From: Clostridium sp. DL-VIII
GTDB taxonomy: Bacteria > Bacillota > Clostridia > Clostridiales > Clostridiaceae
DNA length: 64,000 nucleotides
Reading direction: 5' to 3'
Assembly (NCBI RefSeq): GCF_000230835.1
Contig: NZ_CM001240.1
Span: 3,388,779-3,452,778 of the forward strand
In this document: in pieces, positions 16,600 to 25,377 of the stretch
How the letters are laid out: every line of letters begins with the position of its first letter
Position numbering within the stretch: position 1 is the first letter of the stretch
The notes under the pieces: model-generated
Databases searched by the model: none
The model's input: only the letters and a program-made list of their open reading frames with translations
Told to the model about the DNA's origin: nothing
Translations under genes and position numbers: made by a program

Positions 16600-17865
16600 T
16601 TGAAGAAAGCGATTCTTATAGGAGCTGGATTCTCATATGATTTAGGATTTCCGTTAGGAAAAGGATTGACTAAGGATTTATTTTCGTTTTTTAATAAAAG
16701 TAAGATGGATAAGTTTGTATCTATGTGGAAAAAAGCAAACCCTTATGGAAATGATAGACCAATAAATGAGTCTGCTTTTGATACTTTTTTGCAGTTATAT
16801 AGTAATTTTATTGAAACTGATATGAATAATTATGAGGATTTTATAAAGTTATTGCAAAAGAATGAGCGTGAACGTGGAAATAATCAAGATTATCGTGATA
16901 CATACAACTATATATTAAGTAAGTTTAATAGTATATTGAATGAATTTTTTTGGATATATCAAAAAGAAAATTATAACATCTTAGAAAAAAATTTAGATAT
17001 GTATCGTTGGTTATTAAAAGAATATTCTCAAAATGAATTATGGGTATTATCATTAAATCATGATGTTAATATTGAGCTTATGTGTATTGAAAATAAAATT
17101 CCATTCACATTTGGAACTAAGGAAGAAATACAGTTTCCAATTAATAATATAGAACTATCAAATAAGATTAGTTTGTTAATGCATGATAGAGTTAAGATGA
17201 AGTTGAATGATATGAATTTTTATAAGAATGAAAAAGGTATCAATCTCTTGAAGATACATGGAGGATTAAATGAATTTAGTTTTGATGATGATAAAAGAAT
17301 ATTATTTATTGACATGGAGAAATGCGAAACACCTATTGACTATTTAGAGAAAATTGATACAGTTATGCATAAAATGCAGTATTTTATAAATGGTAATCCC
17401 ATTAGGGATGAATATGAAATAGTTATAAGTGATAATAATAAAGAGATGCAGTTTTTAACACCTTCTATTTTAAGTGGAGGATATAAATATAGTATTACGT
17501 TAAATCCTAAAGAGGGAGAGGAAAAAATACAATTATTTAGTGAAATATTAAATGAAGTTGATGAGCTAACTATATTTGGATATGGATTTGGTGATAGACA
17601 TATAAATGATAGGATTTATAATGCCATGCTTATAAATAATAAGTTAAAGATTATAATTGTTGACCCATATATCAAAAGTATTCCAGAGAATTTAAAACCA
17701 TTTGAGTATAATATGAGAATAAGATTAGCTAAGTGTACTACAGCACAATGGATAGGATATTTAAAGGATGGGGTTTGGGATTCGGAAATAAGTGAGAGAT
17801 TAAAAAAAATGGAGTCGATTAGGCTTCAAGTAGATAGAAGGCTTCGTGAAAAATATTTTAAATAA
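16600..17865 (+). CDS. SIR2-like domain protein (probable NAD-consuming defence effector)
   Basis: 421 aa with TTG start and a GAGGGGGATG site upstream. The Rossmann start is ILIGAGFSYDLGFP (GAGxS NAD loop, residues 4-17). The SLNHDVNIE motif (about 151-159) corresponds to the N-x-D of SIR2, and LLKIHGGLNE (about 214-223) to the catalytic His. A second half has IFGYGFGDRHIND (about 325-337), typical of SIR2_2/SIR2-like proteins. Bacterial SIR2-like proteins act as NADases in abortive infection (DSR, Thoeris, SIR2-HerA). No partner such as HerA or Argonaute is adjacent, so a stand-alone effector is inferred. It is flanked by its own terminator. Confidence 0.82.
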   Translation: MKKAILIGAGFSYDLGFPLGKGLTKDLFSFFNKSKMDKFVSMWKKANPYGNDRPINESAFDTFLQLYSNFIETDMNNYEDFIKLLQKNERERGNNQDYRDTYNYILSKFNSILNEFFWIYQKENYNILEKNLDMYRWLLKEYSQNELWVLSLNHDVNIELMCIENKIPFTFGTKEEIQFPINNIELSNKISLLMHDRVKMKLNDMNFYKNEKGINLLKIHGGLNEFSFDDDKRILFIDMEKCETPIDYLEKIDTVMHKMQYFINGNPIRDEYEIVISDNNKEMQFLTPSILSGGYKYSITLNPKEGEEKIQLFSEILNEVDELTIFGYGFGDRHINDRIYNAMLINNKLKIIIVDPYIKSIPENLKPFEYNMRIRLAKCTTAQWIGYLKDGVWDSEISERLKKMESIRLQVDRRLREKYFK

Positions 17866-17928
17866 ATGTATTTAGTGAAATAAGTAGAATATACAAAATA
17901 TATATAAATTTATACTGGATAAATAGTT

Positions 17929-17953
17929 GAAGAGGACTTTCCCTCTTCTTTTT
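17929..17953 (+). terminator. Terminator after the SIR2 gene (recurs at 20262)
   Basis: GAAGAGG/CCTCTTC followed by TTTTTAT. The stem and the following ATATG..ATAAAAT.GATA tail are shared with 20262-20311. Confidence 0.85.
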
Positions 17954-18326
17954 ATATGCAATAAAATCGATATTTTAAAACCTCAGAGAATCACTTTTAA
18001 AGGTATCTTAAAGATTACATTTAATTTTAGCAGTTTCTACTTGACGTTAAAAAACTCAAAGTTAAGTTTTTTAGGGCATGTTCAATAAACTAATTTAAGG
18101 ATATTTACATATGGAATGGTGGATTTGTTGAAGGTCAGTAAGTATAAAAGCCTCTTGTTTTTATATCCATTTTAATATAATATATCGTATTATAAATACA
18201 GCGTATTAAAATATTTATGTATGGTATCAATAAATAAAGTAATAATGTTTGAAAGTTATGTTTAAGTAATTTTCATATTGTGGTATATTATAACATATAT
18301 AACCAAAAAGAAAGGAAGTGGGATTT
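17954..18326. other. Intergenic region upstream of the three-gene operon
   Basis: About 370 bases, AT-rich, no gene. A TATATTATAACATATA-type sequence near 18284 may hold the -10 element of the operon promoter. No other feature seen. Confidence 0.4.
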
Positions 18327-18887
18327 ATGAAAATTGTAAACTTTACTTTTCGAATAAAGCATAATTATCAAATGGAAGAAAAAGATTTATTAAAACAGTT
18401 ATTATCTCCAGCAACTAGTTTATTTAATGAAATACACATAGAAGATAATTTTGCATTTTTAGTAGAGAAAGATAATAAGTTTAATATTATGATTGATGAA
18501 GAATATGTAGTTTTCAAAACTAAATCTTTAGATAATATGGGAGTGTTTGAAGAATTTATAAAAAAAATTCTTTTTGAGGACAAGCTTATTTATGAGAGTA
18601 ATCTTATTTCAATTAGATTAGAATTAGAAGACGAAAAACATAATTTTAATAATTTATTTAAGTATTTACCTGAGGATATTGAAGTAGAAACTTTTGGATT
18701 TAAACATTGTATAAATGATATATTTATGTATACTACAATTGTGCCACAAAAGCAAAAATTATTTGCTAATATAAAAACTAATTTAAATTTAGATAATAAA
18801 CTAGATTTAGTAAATAGTGTTGTTCAACTTGGAAAAAGTGTAAATACAAGATTAATTCCTATAATATCAGATATTGTTAGAAGGTGA
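18327..18887 (+). CDS. Unknown three-gene cassette, protein A (186 aa)
   Basis: No family recognised. Beta-rich N-terminal half (KIVNFTFRIKHNYQ, FAFLVEKDNKFNIMID) and a C-terminal part of mixed character ending in LGKSVNTRLIPIISDIVRR. The fold could be TIGR04255-like, but this is a guess. The start at 18327 has GGAAGTGGG upstream. It is followed after 5 bases by gene B, which in turn overlaps gene C, so the three form a tight operon bounded by terminators. Confidence 0.6.
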   Translation: MKIVNFTFRIKHNYQMEEKDLLKQLLSPATSLFNEIHIEDNFAFLVEKDNKFNIMIDEEYVVFKTKSLDNMGVFEEFIKKILFEDKLIYESNLISIRLELEDEKHNFNNLFKYLPEDIEVETFGFKHCINDIFMYTTIVPQKQKLFANIKTNLNLDNKLDLVNSVVQLGKSVNTRLIPIISDIVRR

Positions 18888-18892
18888 TTTTT

Positions 18893-19441
18893 ATGAATAA
18901 CTTAGCTCATGATAATTGTGAGTATGACTACGAGACAAGTTGTGCTGAGGAAGATTATGCATTAAGAAATTTTAAAATTAAATTAATGGACTTTTGTTAT
19001 AAAGAGTCATTTTTAGATATACCTACTTCATATAAATGGAATAGTATAGGATTACAAAGTCATAGAAGAAAAAAAGAACAATTATTGAATAAATTATTAT
19101 TTAATAATCAGGATATTTATAACTTCTATGATGATAGCTGTTTAGAATATAAAAAAGATGTCAATCCTATGCCTATAAGAATAATATATGATGAGGTATT
19201 GGATATGGATAAAAAAGAATATAATAAGGAATTATTTGATGAAGCATATAAGTTAATTCTTGAAGATGCACAGGATATTTCAGAGATAGAAACTCAAAAT
19301 TTTATAGAACATTGTGAAACTGTTTATAATATGAATAGTCAAGAATTTATAGAAATTTATGAAAATAAAAATGGGGAAGTTAATGTTGAACAGCAGCTAT
19401 GGGCAATGATTATAAAAAATAGGAATGAGGCTGACATATGA
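18893..19441 (+). CDS. Unknown three-gene cassette, protein B (182 aa)
   Basis: Acidic, with a Cys-containing N-terminus (HDNCEYDYETSCAEEDYALR) and a middle part with LQSHRRKKEQLL. It is not recognised. The start at 18893 follows AAGGTGA, which overlaps the stop of gene A. It shares a 4-base ATGA overlap with gene C, implying translational coupling and probably a joint function. Confidence 0.6.
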   Translation: MNNLAHDNCEYDYETSCAEEDYALRNFKIKLMDFCYKESFLDIPTSYKWNSIGLQSHRRKKEQLLNKLLFNNQDIYNFYDDSCLEYKKDVNPMPIRIIYDEVLDMDKKEYNKELFDEAYKLILEDAQDISEIETQNFIEHCETVYNMNSQEFIEIYENKNGEVNVEQQLWAMIIKNRNEADI

Positions 19442-20031
19442 AGAGTTTTCTAAGTCAGAAGGATGTTGCAGATGTAAAGATTTCTGAATTACATTCACTT
19501 GGAAGAATAATTCCCAATAAATATCTAAATAATCTCTCAGATATTATATCTAAATGTAAGTTGGAATTAGAGCCATGCGTAAGTGGAAAATCAAAGTTAC
19601 CTATGTATGTTCAAGAAAATCCTGTTAAGATTGAAGATAGACATTTTTTAGCGACACTTATATGCCAACCTAGTCTTGAAGAAAAAAAAGCTAAGCCAGC
19701 TGGACTTGCGTTGAATGATGAAAGTTACTTTACTATTAAAGAATTACTGTTATATGATGCAGAAGAAAAAGAGTTATATTTATATGAGTACAGTTATCAT
19801 TTTGGAATATGGGATTATGATAAAAATATAGAGTGTTATTACTTTAGATATGATAGAGAAGTACAAAAAAAGAATCCACCTAAAAAGAATATAGAACATT
19901 TGCATGTTCATTATGATGACCCACATTTTAATTCTAGTTATACTACATTAAAATGCGTTTTAGACTTTATAAGTGCGAACTGGGACGAGTCACTTGAAAA
20001 ATTCCATATTCCTGAACTTAATGTGAATTAA
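19438..20031 (+). CDS. Unknown three-gene cassette, protein C (TumE/DUF6516-like)
   Basis: 197 aa. The C-terminal half (about 100-190) has ELYLYEYSYHFGIWDYDKNI, YYFRYDRE, then EHLHVHYDDPHF and a terminal helix TLKCVLDFISANWDE. This order (YSYH, xFRYD, xHxHxxxPH, helix) resembles the DUF6516/TumE toxin-like family found in toxin-antitoxin loci, here with an extra N-terminal region. The match is by eye and tentative. If right, A and B would include the antitoxin or sensor. Confidence 0.5.
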   Translation: MKSFLSQKDVADVKISELHSLGRIIPNKYLNNLSDIISKCKLELEPCVSGKSKLPMYVQENPVKIEDRHFLATLICQPSLEEKKAKPAGLALNDESYFTIKELLLYDAEEKELYLYEYSYHFGIWDYDKNIECYYFRYDREVQKKNPPKKNIEHLHVHYDDPHFNSSYTTLKCVLDFISANWDESLEKFHIPELNVN

Positions 20032-20261
20032 TCCCAATACATACAACACTATATAGAGTTAAATTGGATATAAATAAACTATGGAAGAAAGATGGTATCT
20101 ATATAGTATGCTTAGTGAATTTTTTTGTGATTTTATTGAATTTTCATTTAAATTATAACATTATATTTTCAAATCTACAGGTTTATAGGTATTAAAAAAA
20201 CATTTTAGTAATTACAATTAACCATATTGTCAATAAAAGTTAATTAATGATTAGAAATATT

Positions 20262-20290
20262 GAAGAGGATTAATACCTCTTCTTTTTCTT
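20262..20290 (+). terminator. Terminator after the three-gene cassette (twin of 17929)
   Basis: GAAGAGG/CCTCTTC with TTTTTCTT tail. The same stem and flanking sequence follow the SIR2 gene. Confidence 0.85.
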
Positions 20291-20393
20291 ATATGATAAA
20301 ATTGATAGTTTATACAATATAGTAATTTCTTAAATAATCATATACAAAACTAGAGATATAGAATTAATGGGGTTTAATATAAATGATAACTTA

Positions 20394-20516
20394 ATAAGTT
20401 ACCTAAGTAATAGAGGAGAACCAAATCCAGATGGAACTGGGGGAGGTTCTACTTCTTATTTTGTTTGTAGGAAAAAGTTGATGATAAATCCTGTAATATA
20501 AAAATATGTATTTAGG
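20394..20516 (+). repeat. Duplicated intergenic module, copy 1
   Basis: Aligns with 22556-22680. It holds a hairpin (AGAACC/GGTTCT around CCAGATGG) followed by a T-rich stretch, then the conserved block TTGATGATAAATC and a TATAAAAAT.TGTAT tail. The hairpin would act as a terminator and the tail may hold the next promoter. Confidence 0.65.
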
Positions 20517-20566
20517 GATATAATGTGATAAAATGTAATAAATAGTCATTGATTTGGAGGAGAAAT

Positions 20567-21133
20567 ATGTTTGAGATACTAGTTGTATTATTTATTATTA
20601 TAATTTTAATTGCAGTATCAAGTTATATTGATAAGAAAAAAGAATATACACATATAGCTCTGGGTAGTATTAATAGGTTTGGAGAAAAGAAATATTTCAG
20701 TATACCATATTATATATGGCAAACGAAAAAAGCTTGTACGGCTAGAAGCGAGTACCCACAAAATAGAATTATACATTATGATAAATATGAATATGTAATT
20801 ACAAGTTGTACAAAAGAACTTAGACCTGGAAATGAGAATAACTTAATATTTAATTTTGTAGAGAGAGAGCTTTGGTTTTGGGTAGAACCATTAAATATAA
20901 TTAAATCAAGAAATAATCAAACTAATATATATCAAAATATAGGTAATAATGATGGAATTGTAAATGTAGCACAAGGGAATATAATAAATATGGATAACAA
21001 TGTAGAAATTTTAGATTTAATTAGTAATTTAAAAAGTAAGATATCAAATAAAGATATCAATGACAGATATAAGGAAGATTTCATAAATGATTTAAATGAG
21101 ATACACAAAAAAATTATTAATATACATAAATAA
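20567..21133 (+). CDS. Single-pass membrane protein with Asn-rich beta motif
   Basis: 188 aa. One N-terminal transmembrane segment (residues 3-20), a soluble part with RNAs of no known motif, then the segment NIYQNIGNNDGIVNVAQGN (about 124-142) and a C-terminal coiled helix (LISNLKSKISNKD..). A similar Asn-rich segment followed by helices occurs in the protein at 21674, which suggests a shared oligomerisation element. The start at 20567 has GGAGGAG upstream. Function unknown; likely part of a defence cassette with the next two genes. Confidence 0.6.
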   Translation: MFEILVVLFIIIILIAVSSYIDKKKEYTHIALGSINRFGEKKYFSIPYYIWQTKKACTARSEYPQNRIIHYDKYEYVITSCTKELRPGNENNLIFNFVERELWFWVEPLNIIKSRNNQTNIYQNIGNNDGIVNVAQGNIINMDNNVEILDLISNLKSKISNKDINDRYKEDFINDLNEIHKKIINIHK

Positions 21134-21215
21134 TAGTGTAGCTGAAAATAATAAGATTTTTGTATGTTTATAATTGATAAATATATTATAAAAAGGATTT
21201 GAAGGGGGATATATT

Positions 21216-21674
21216 ATGAGTAATGTAAGTTTTGAAATAAGAATAGAAGGGGATAGTGAAGGGTATATTGCTTTTGAATGTCCTTTTTGCGGGTCTGATT
21301 TTAAATTAAAAGCTGATGAATTTCAAAATGAAGATAATGAAATTTCAGAATTATATTGTCCATATTGTGGATTGATTAATGAAACTAGTACATTTTATAC
21401 AAAAGAAGTAATGGAACAAGTAGAGGTAATAGCCCAAAATTATATTGCTGATGAGTTAAATAGAATGTTTGGAGAAATTGCACGAAATACAACTAGCAGC
21501 AATTTTGTAAAAGTTAAATATAAGAAGTTGGAAAAAGTTAATATAAAAGAATTAAAAAATGTAGATACTGTAGAGCAAATAATGAAATGCCCTATTTGCA
21601 ATAACCATGAAAAAGTTTTGTATTGTACAGGATTATCTAAAGTATTTTGTTCATATTGTGGGGTAGATATATAA
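21216..21674 (+). CDS. Double zinc-ribbon protein (152 aa)
   Basis: Two CxxC-type ribbons: FECPFCGSDF with LYCPYCGLIN (residues about 20-55), and KCPICNN with FCSYCGVDI at the C-terminus (about 125-152). A helical middle lies between. AAGGGGGAT precedes the ATG. Its stop overlaps the next start by one base (TAATG), so the two proteins are translationally coupled and probably work together. Possible role: nucleic-acid sensing or assembly of the cassette. Confidence 0.7.
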   Translation: MSNVSFEIRIEGDSEGYIAFECPFCGSDFKLKADEFQNEDNEISELYCPYCGLINETSTFYTKEVMEQVEVIAQNYIADELNRMFGEIARNTTSSNFVKVKYKKLEKVNIKELKNVDTVEQIMKCPICNNHEKVLYCTGLSKVFCSYCGVDI

Positions 21675-22516
21675 TGGATATTATAGAATATAGAAAGACA
21701 AGCCTTGCATTTAGAAGAGTAGCTTCTAATATGTTGACAACAGATTGCAAAGAAGGAAATATACAGTTAATAAGATTTAGGATGTTTATCCAAGAAGATA
21801 AAATAATTAGTAGAATAATAAGTAAAAAGATTAAAGATATAGAATATGATTATAAAAAAGATTTTATAATCTGCCCTGATGGTGATTATTGGAATTATAT
21901 AAATATTCCAATAGACGAGTCTAAACATATTAAGGCTATGTATGACTATTTAATTGACATAACAAAAGAAGAAAAAGATTTAAGAGGAATAGCTTCAAGT
22001 TTTCAACATAGCAGTAATACATGGAATGATATTGTTAGGTCATATTTAGATATGATGTTTAAGCCGCTAGTAGATTTTATTGTAGATAATTTATCAATGG
22101 AGATGATTGCGATGGAACCTGGAAAAAATGAAACACACATACACCAAAGTATAAATAATAACTATGGAACAGCTAATATTGCAGAAAGAGACATATACTC
22201 TATAAATAATTCAAATGCAAATAGCATACAGGATATCATTAATTTGATATCAGATATAAAGAAAAATATAGAAGAAATTAATGAAATAGAAGAAGATAGT
22301 AAAGAAGAAGTAATGGATGATTTAGATGTAATACAAGAACAAGTTAAAAGCGAAAATCCAAAGTATATAAAGTTAAAAAAAGCATACTCTGGTATCAAAA
22401 GATTTATAACTAAACTTCCTCAGAACATAGGAATAGCAACAATGATAGTAACAAAGTTAAATGAATTAGGGCAAAATATAGAGCCTATTATAGAGAAAAT
22501 AAAGGATAGGTGGTAA
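21674..22516 (+). CDS. Hypothetical protein with Asn-rich beta motif and helical C-terminus
   Basis: 280 aa, start at the TAATG junction. N-terminal 150 residues unknown, with KKDFIICPDGDYW. The motif HIHQSINNNYGTANIAERD (about 156-174) parallels the segment in the protein at 20567. It is followed by an acidic helix and a C-terminal region (NIGIATMIVTKLNELGQNIEPI) that resembles the tail of effector-associated proteins. No catalytic motif seen. It ends about 45 bases before the second duplicated intergenic module. Confidence 0.6.
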   Translation: MDIIEYRKTSLAFRRVASNMLTTDCKEGNIQLIRFRMFIQEDKIISRIISKKIKDIEYDYKKDFIICPDGDYWNYINIPIDESKHIKAMYDYLIDITKEEKDLRGIASSFQHSSNTWNDIVRSYLDMMFKPLVDFIVDNLSMEMIAMEPGKNETHIHQSINNNYGTANIAERDIYSINNSNANSIQDIINLISDIKKNIEEINEIEEDSKEEVMDDLDVIQEQVKSENPKYIKLKKAYSGIKRFITKLPQNIGIATMIVTKLNELGQNIEPIIEKIKDRW

Positions 22517-22555
22517 ATTAAGCTTTATTGTAATAGATTAAATTGAATTAATAAA

Positions 22556-22680
22556 ACTTAATAATGTATCTAAGCAACGGAGGAGAACCAAGTCCAGATG
22601 GAGGAAGTTCTCCTTTTTCTGTTGTTTCAAGAAGAATGTTGATGATAAATCTTGTAAATATAAAAATTTGTATATAGTTA
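22556..22680 (+). repeat. Duplicated intergenic module, copy 2
   Basis: Counterpart of 20394-20516. GGAGAAC/GTTCTCC enclose CCAGATGG and are followed by TTTTTCTGTT, a good terminator. The conserved TTGATGATAAATC block follows, then the upstream region of the TIR gene. Confidence 0.7.
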
Positions 22681-22775
22681 TGGTTCAAATAACTATATAT
22701 GATAAAATATATGTAGTTTAGATATTTAAGATGTGGGATACAGATAATTAGAGTATATTTATGGAGGGATTACAT

Positions 22776-23834
22776 ATGAAACCAACAATATTTTTTAGTC
22801 ATTCATCTAAGGATAGAGATTCGTTAATGAAATTAAGGGAATTAATTGAAGAAAAAACTGGTGGAACAATAAACATATTCATGTCAAGCGATGGACAAAG
22901 TATTCCGTTTGGTAGTAATTGGATGTATAAGATAGAAGAAGGATTGAAAGATGCGAAAATAATGTTCGTTTTTGTAACACCTAAGTCGATAGATACAGGA
23001 TGGATATATTTTGAAGCTGGGTATGCATATTCAAAGGGAATAGAAGTAATCCCAATAGGAATAAATATAGATATTGGAAGCATTAAGCCACCTATTAGCT
23101 TACTACAAGGATTTAACTTAATATCAGAAGAAAGCATAAATAATATTATTCATATAATTAATAAGAAATTTGACTATTCAATTAAAGCTAATTTTTCAAG
23201 AGCTGATTTTAACCAAATTAACTATAGAAGTGATGAAACTGAATCTTTAATAGGAATTAAAGATTCGGTTGATTATATTACTACCAACGTATTTTCATAT
23301 AAAACTATAGACAAAGAGGTATCTATAGATTGCAAAAAGTTGTTTGAACAAATTAAAGATTATTTAGCTGAAAAAAATGTTGAATTTGTTAGTGAAAATA
23401 ATAATGTTTTAGCAAATGGATTAAAGCTATATCTTAATAACCAATCAAATCAATTAGAATTTAAAATGGATGCAATAGGATTTTTTAAACAATTTGCTTT
23501 AGTAAATGATATTATAAAAATGTGTTATGAAGAAAAGGATTCACATTTTATTATTGTTAGAACGAAAAATAATTACAAATTACTAAACGATGTTATTAAA
23601 GTTTCTTCTAAAATAATAAATAATCGTGAATTTTCAATAAGTAAAAGAAGATTAGGAGGTTTTAATTATAAACAGTATGAATTTGTAATTGAGAACGAGG
23701 TTATAGGAAGTGGAGTGCATACAAAAGAAGACATAAGAATACGAATAATATATCCTACAGATAATTTTGATGTAGCTGAAATATTAGAATTAATAAATAA
23801 ATTGAAACAAATGGATATAATAGAGGAAATATAA
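22776..23834 (+). CDS. TIR-domain protein (probable NAD-processing defence effector)
   Basis: 352 aa from the ATG after GGAGGG. The TIR domain (about 1-130) starts TIFFSHSSKDRD, has IFMSSDGQSIPFGSNW and the catalytic Glu region WIYFEAGYAYSKG (Glu80), all matching enzymatic bacterial TIRs. A C-terminal region of about 210 residues is unrecognised and may be the sensor or oligomerisation part. In known systems TIR enzymes cleave NAD+ or make cyclic ADP-ribose signals. The island SIR2 protein is about 5 kb away and lacks a visible SLOG domain, so Thoeris is not claimed. Confidence 0.88.
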   Translation: MKPTIFFSHSSKDRDSLMKLRELIEEKTGGTINIFMSSDGQSIPFGSNWMYKIEEGLKDAKIMFVFVTPKSIDTGWIYFEAGYAYSKGIEVIPIGINIDIGSIKPPISLLQGFNLISEESINNIIHIINKKFDYSIKANFSRADFNQINYRSDETESLIGIKDSVDYITTNVFSYKTIDKEVSIDCKKLFEQIKDYLAEKNVEFVSENNNVLANGLKLYLNNQSNQLEFKMDAIGFFKQFALVNDIIKMCYEEKDSHFIIVRTKNNYKLLNDVIKVSSKIINNREFSISKRRLGGFNYKQYEFVIENEVIGSGVHTKEDIRIRIIYPTDNFDVAEILELINKLKQMDIIEEI

Positions 23835-23925
23835 ATAACATATATCACTTGCCAATGATACGGTGAACCGTATCAATTGAATACACTTATAACTTATTAG
23901 CTATAAAAGTTTAATTTTGAAATTT

Positions 23926-23952
23926 AAGATGCTGGAGATAGCATCTTTTTTA
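23926..23952 (+). terminator. Terminator after the TIR gene
   Basis: AAGATGCT/AGCATCTT with T-run. Confidence 0.88.
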
Positions 23953-24120
23953 GTTTGTGTATTAGAAGTGCACCAGAATAAAATTGTTGTAAATTAATTT
24001 AAAAAGAGATTTTGATTTGAAAGAGTGTCAACGGTATTAATCTATTTAGAATACATAATAGTATTTTTTAATTGGTTTTTTAGTGATATAATGTATAATT
24101 ATGTATATAGGGGTGGTATT

Positions 24121-25347
24121 ATGTTTCAATTAATGAATTATGGTGGAGAAAGTTCAATTAATAGTAAAAATATTAAGATTAGTAGTTTTGAAAAACCACA
24201 ATCACTCGATGAGTTTTCAATAAATATTATTGATTTGAGTTCAGAAGAAATTTGGGAAAATAGTAATAATAATTATAATACTATTGACTGTATAACAGAT
24301 TTTGAAAATTTGAGAAAAATGATACAAAATTCTGAAAAGACAAAAATAGTTGTAATTTTACCACAAGATTTACGCTTTATAATTCGAGACTATGGAGTAT
24401 TTGGAAATGGTTCTTCTTCTTATATAGAACTAAAAAACATGTTAGATGAACTAGTTAAAAATATTTTATATGAATTATTAGGTTTTGAAATATGTAGAGT
24501 TATATATGAAAATACAAGAACAGATATTAATGGAAAAGAAATAGAGTCGGCTTTTTACTTTTTCAGTACTTATGATGTAGTAACTAAATCAAAAGCAAGT
24601 TCGAAAACTACTTCTATTATGTATAAGGGTATGACTGACAATGACATTTTGCTAACAACATTGAATTTGAAGACATATGAGGAGATGATAGATTTATTTA
24701 AAATTGCAAAATTTGTAGAAGATACAAGTGATGTTCCTCAATGGATTTCTGACTTAGAAATGTTTGATGATGTTCAACAGAAAGAAGTTATTGAAGCTAA
24801 TACGATTGCTATAGAAGAATGTAAGGTGAAAATAGAGAATGCTAAGAAGAGTATGAAAAAAAATAATGAATATAAATCAGTTTTGCATACAAACAGTGAT
24901 GGATTAGTAAAAGTAGTATTTGAGATGCTTGAACAGTTAATAGATTGTGATTTATCTGATTTTAAAGACGAAAAAAAAGAAGATTTTCTAATTAAAAAAG
25001 ATGATATAACTTTTATTGGAGAAATCAAAGGTGTAACATCTAATGTAAAGTATGAACATGTATCTCAATTAGATGTTCATTTACATCATTATAAAGATAC
25101 ACTTGAAGAACAAAATATAAATGAGAATGTAAAAGCATTATTAATTATGAATCATCAAAGAAATTATGAATATAAGGATAGACAACCTATTAATAAAGAC
25201 CAAATTGCATTAGCTATTAGAAATGGAAGTTTGATTATAGATACTTATACATTACTTAAGCTATTTGAAATGTTTAAAAATCATGAAATAACATCTGATG
25301 AATGCATAGATTTATTTAAGGATAGGACAGGTCTTTTAGAAATATAG
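24121..25347 (+). CDS. Predicted PD-(D/E)XK-type nuclease-like protein
   Basis: 408 aa; the start at 24121 has GGGGTGG upstream, whereas the longer frame begins in unlikely hydrophobic sequence. The C-terminal third (about 270-400) contains DDITFIGEIKGVTSN preceded by EDFLI, which fits the D..ExK core of restriction-like nucleases, then an all-helical tail. The N-terminal 200 residues are unknown (DLRFIIRDYGVFG). Thirty bases before the next gene, so an operon. It probably forms a two-gene defence unit with the DUF2806-like protein. Confidence 0.65.
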   Translation: MFQLMNYGGESSINSKNIKISSFEKPQSLDEFSINIIDLSSEEIWENSNNNYNTIDCITDFENLRKMIQNSEKTKIVVILPQDLRFIIRDYGVFGNGSSSYIELKNMLDELVKNILYELLGFEICRVIYENTRTDINGKEIESAFYFFSTYDVVTKSKASSKTTSIMYKGMTDNDILLTTLNLKTYEEMIDLFKIAKFVEDTSDVPQWISDLEMFDDVQQKEVIEANTIAIEECKVKIENAKKSMKKNNEYKSVLHTNSDGLVKVVFEMLEQLIDCDLSDFKDEKKEDFLIKKDDITFIGEIKGVTSNVKYEHVSQLDVHLHHYKDTLEEQNINENVKALLIMNHQRNYEYKDRQPINKDQIALAIRNGSLIIDTYTLLKLFEMFKNHEITSDECIDLFKDRTGLLEI

Positions 25348-25377
25348 AAGAATGTTATAAAAAAAGGGGATAAGGTT

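Noticed and set aside
20365..20501. Conserved 44-aa frame (MGFNINDNLISYLSN..), with a similar frame at 22576
   Set aside because: No ribosome binding site, and the conserved part is a terminator hairpin. Treated as a duplicated intergenic module, though an old gene end cannot be excluded.
16600..23834. Thoeris system formed by the SIR2 and TIR genes
   Set aside because: The genes are about 5 kb apart with other operons and terminators between, and no SLOG domain is visible in the SIR2 protein.
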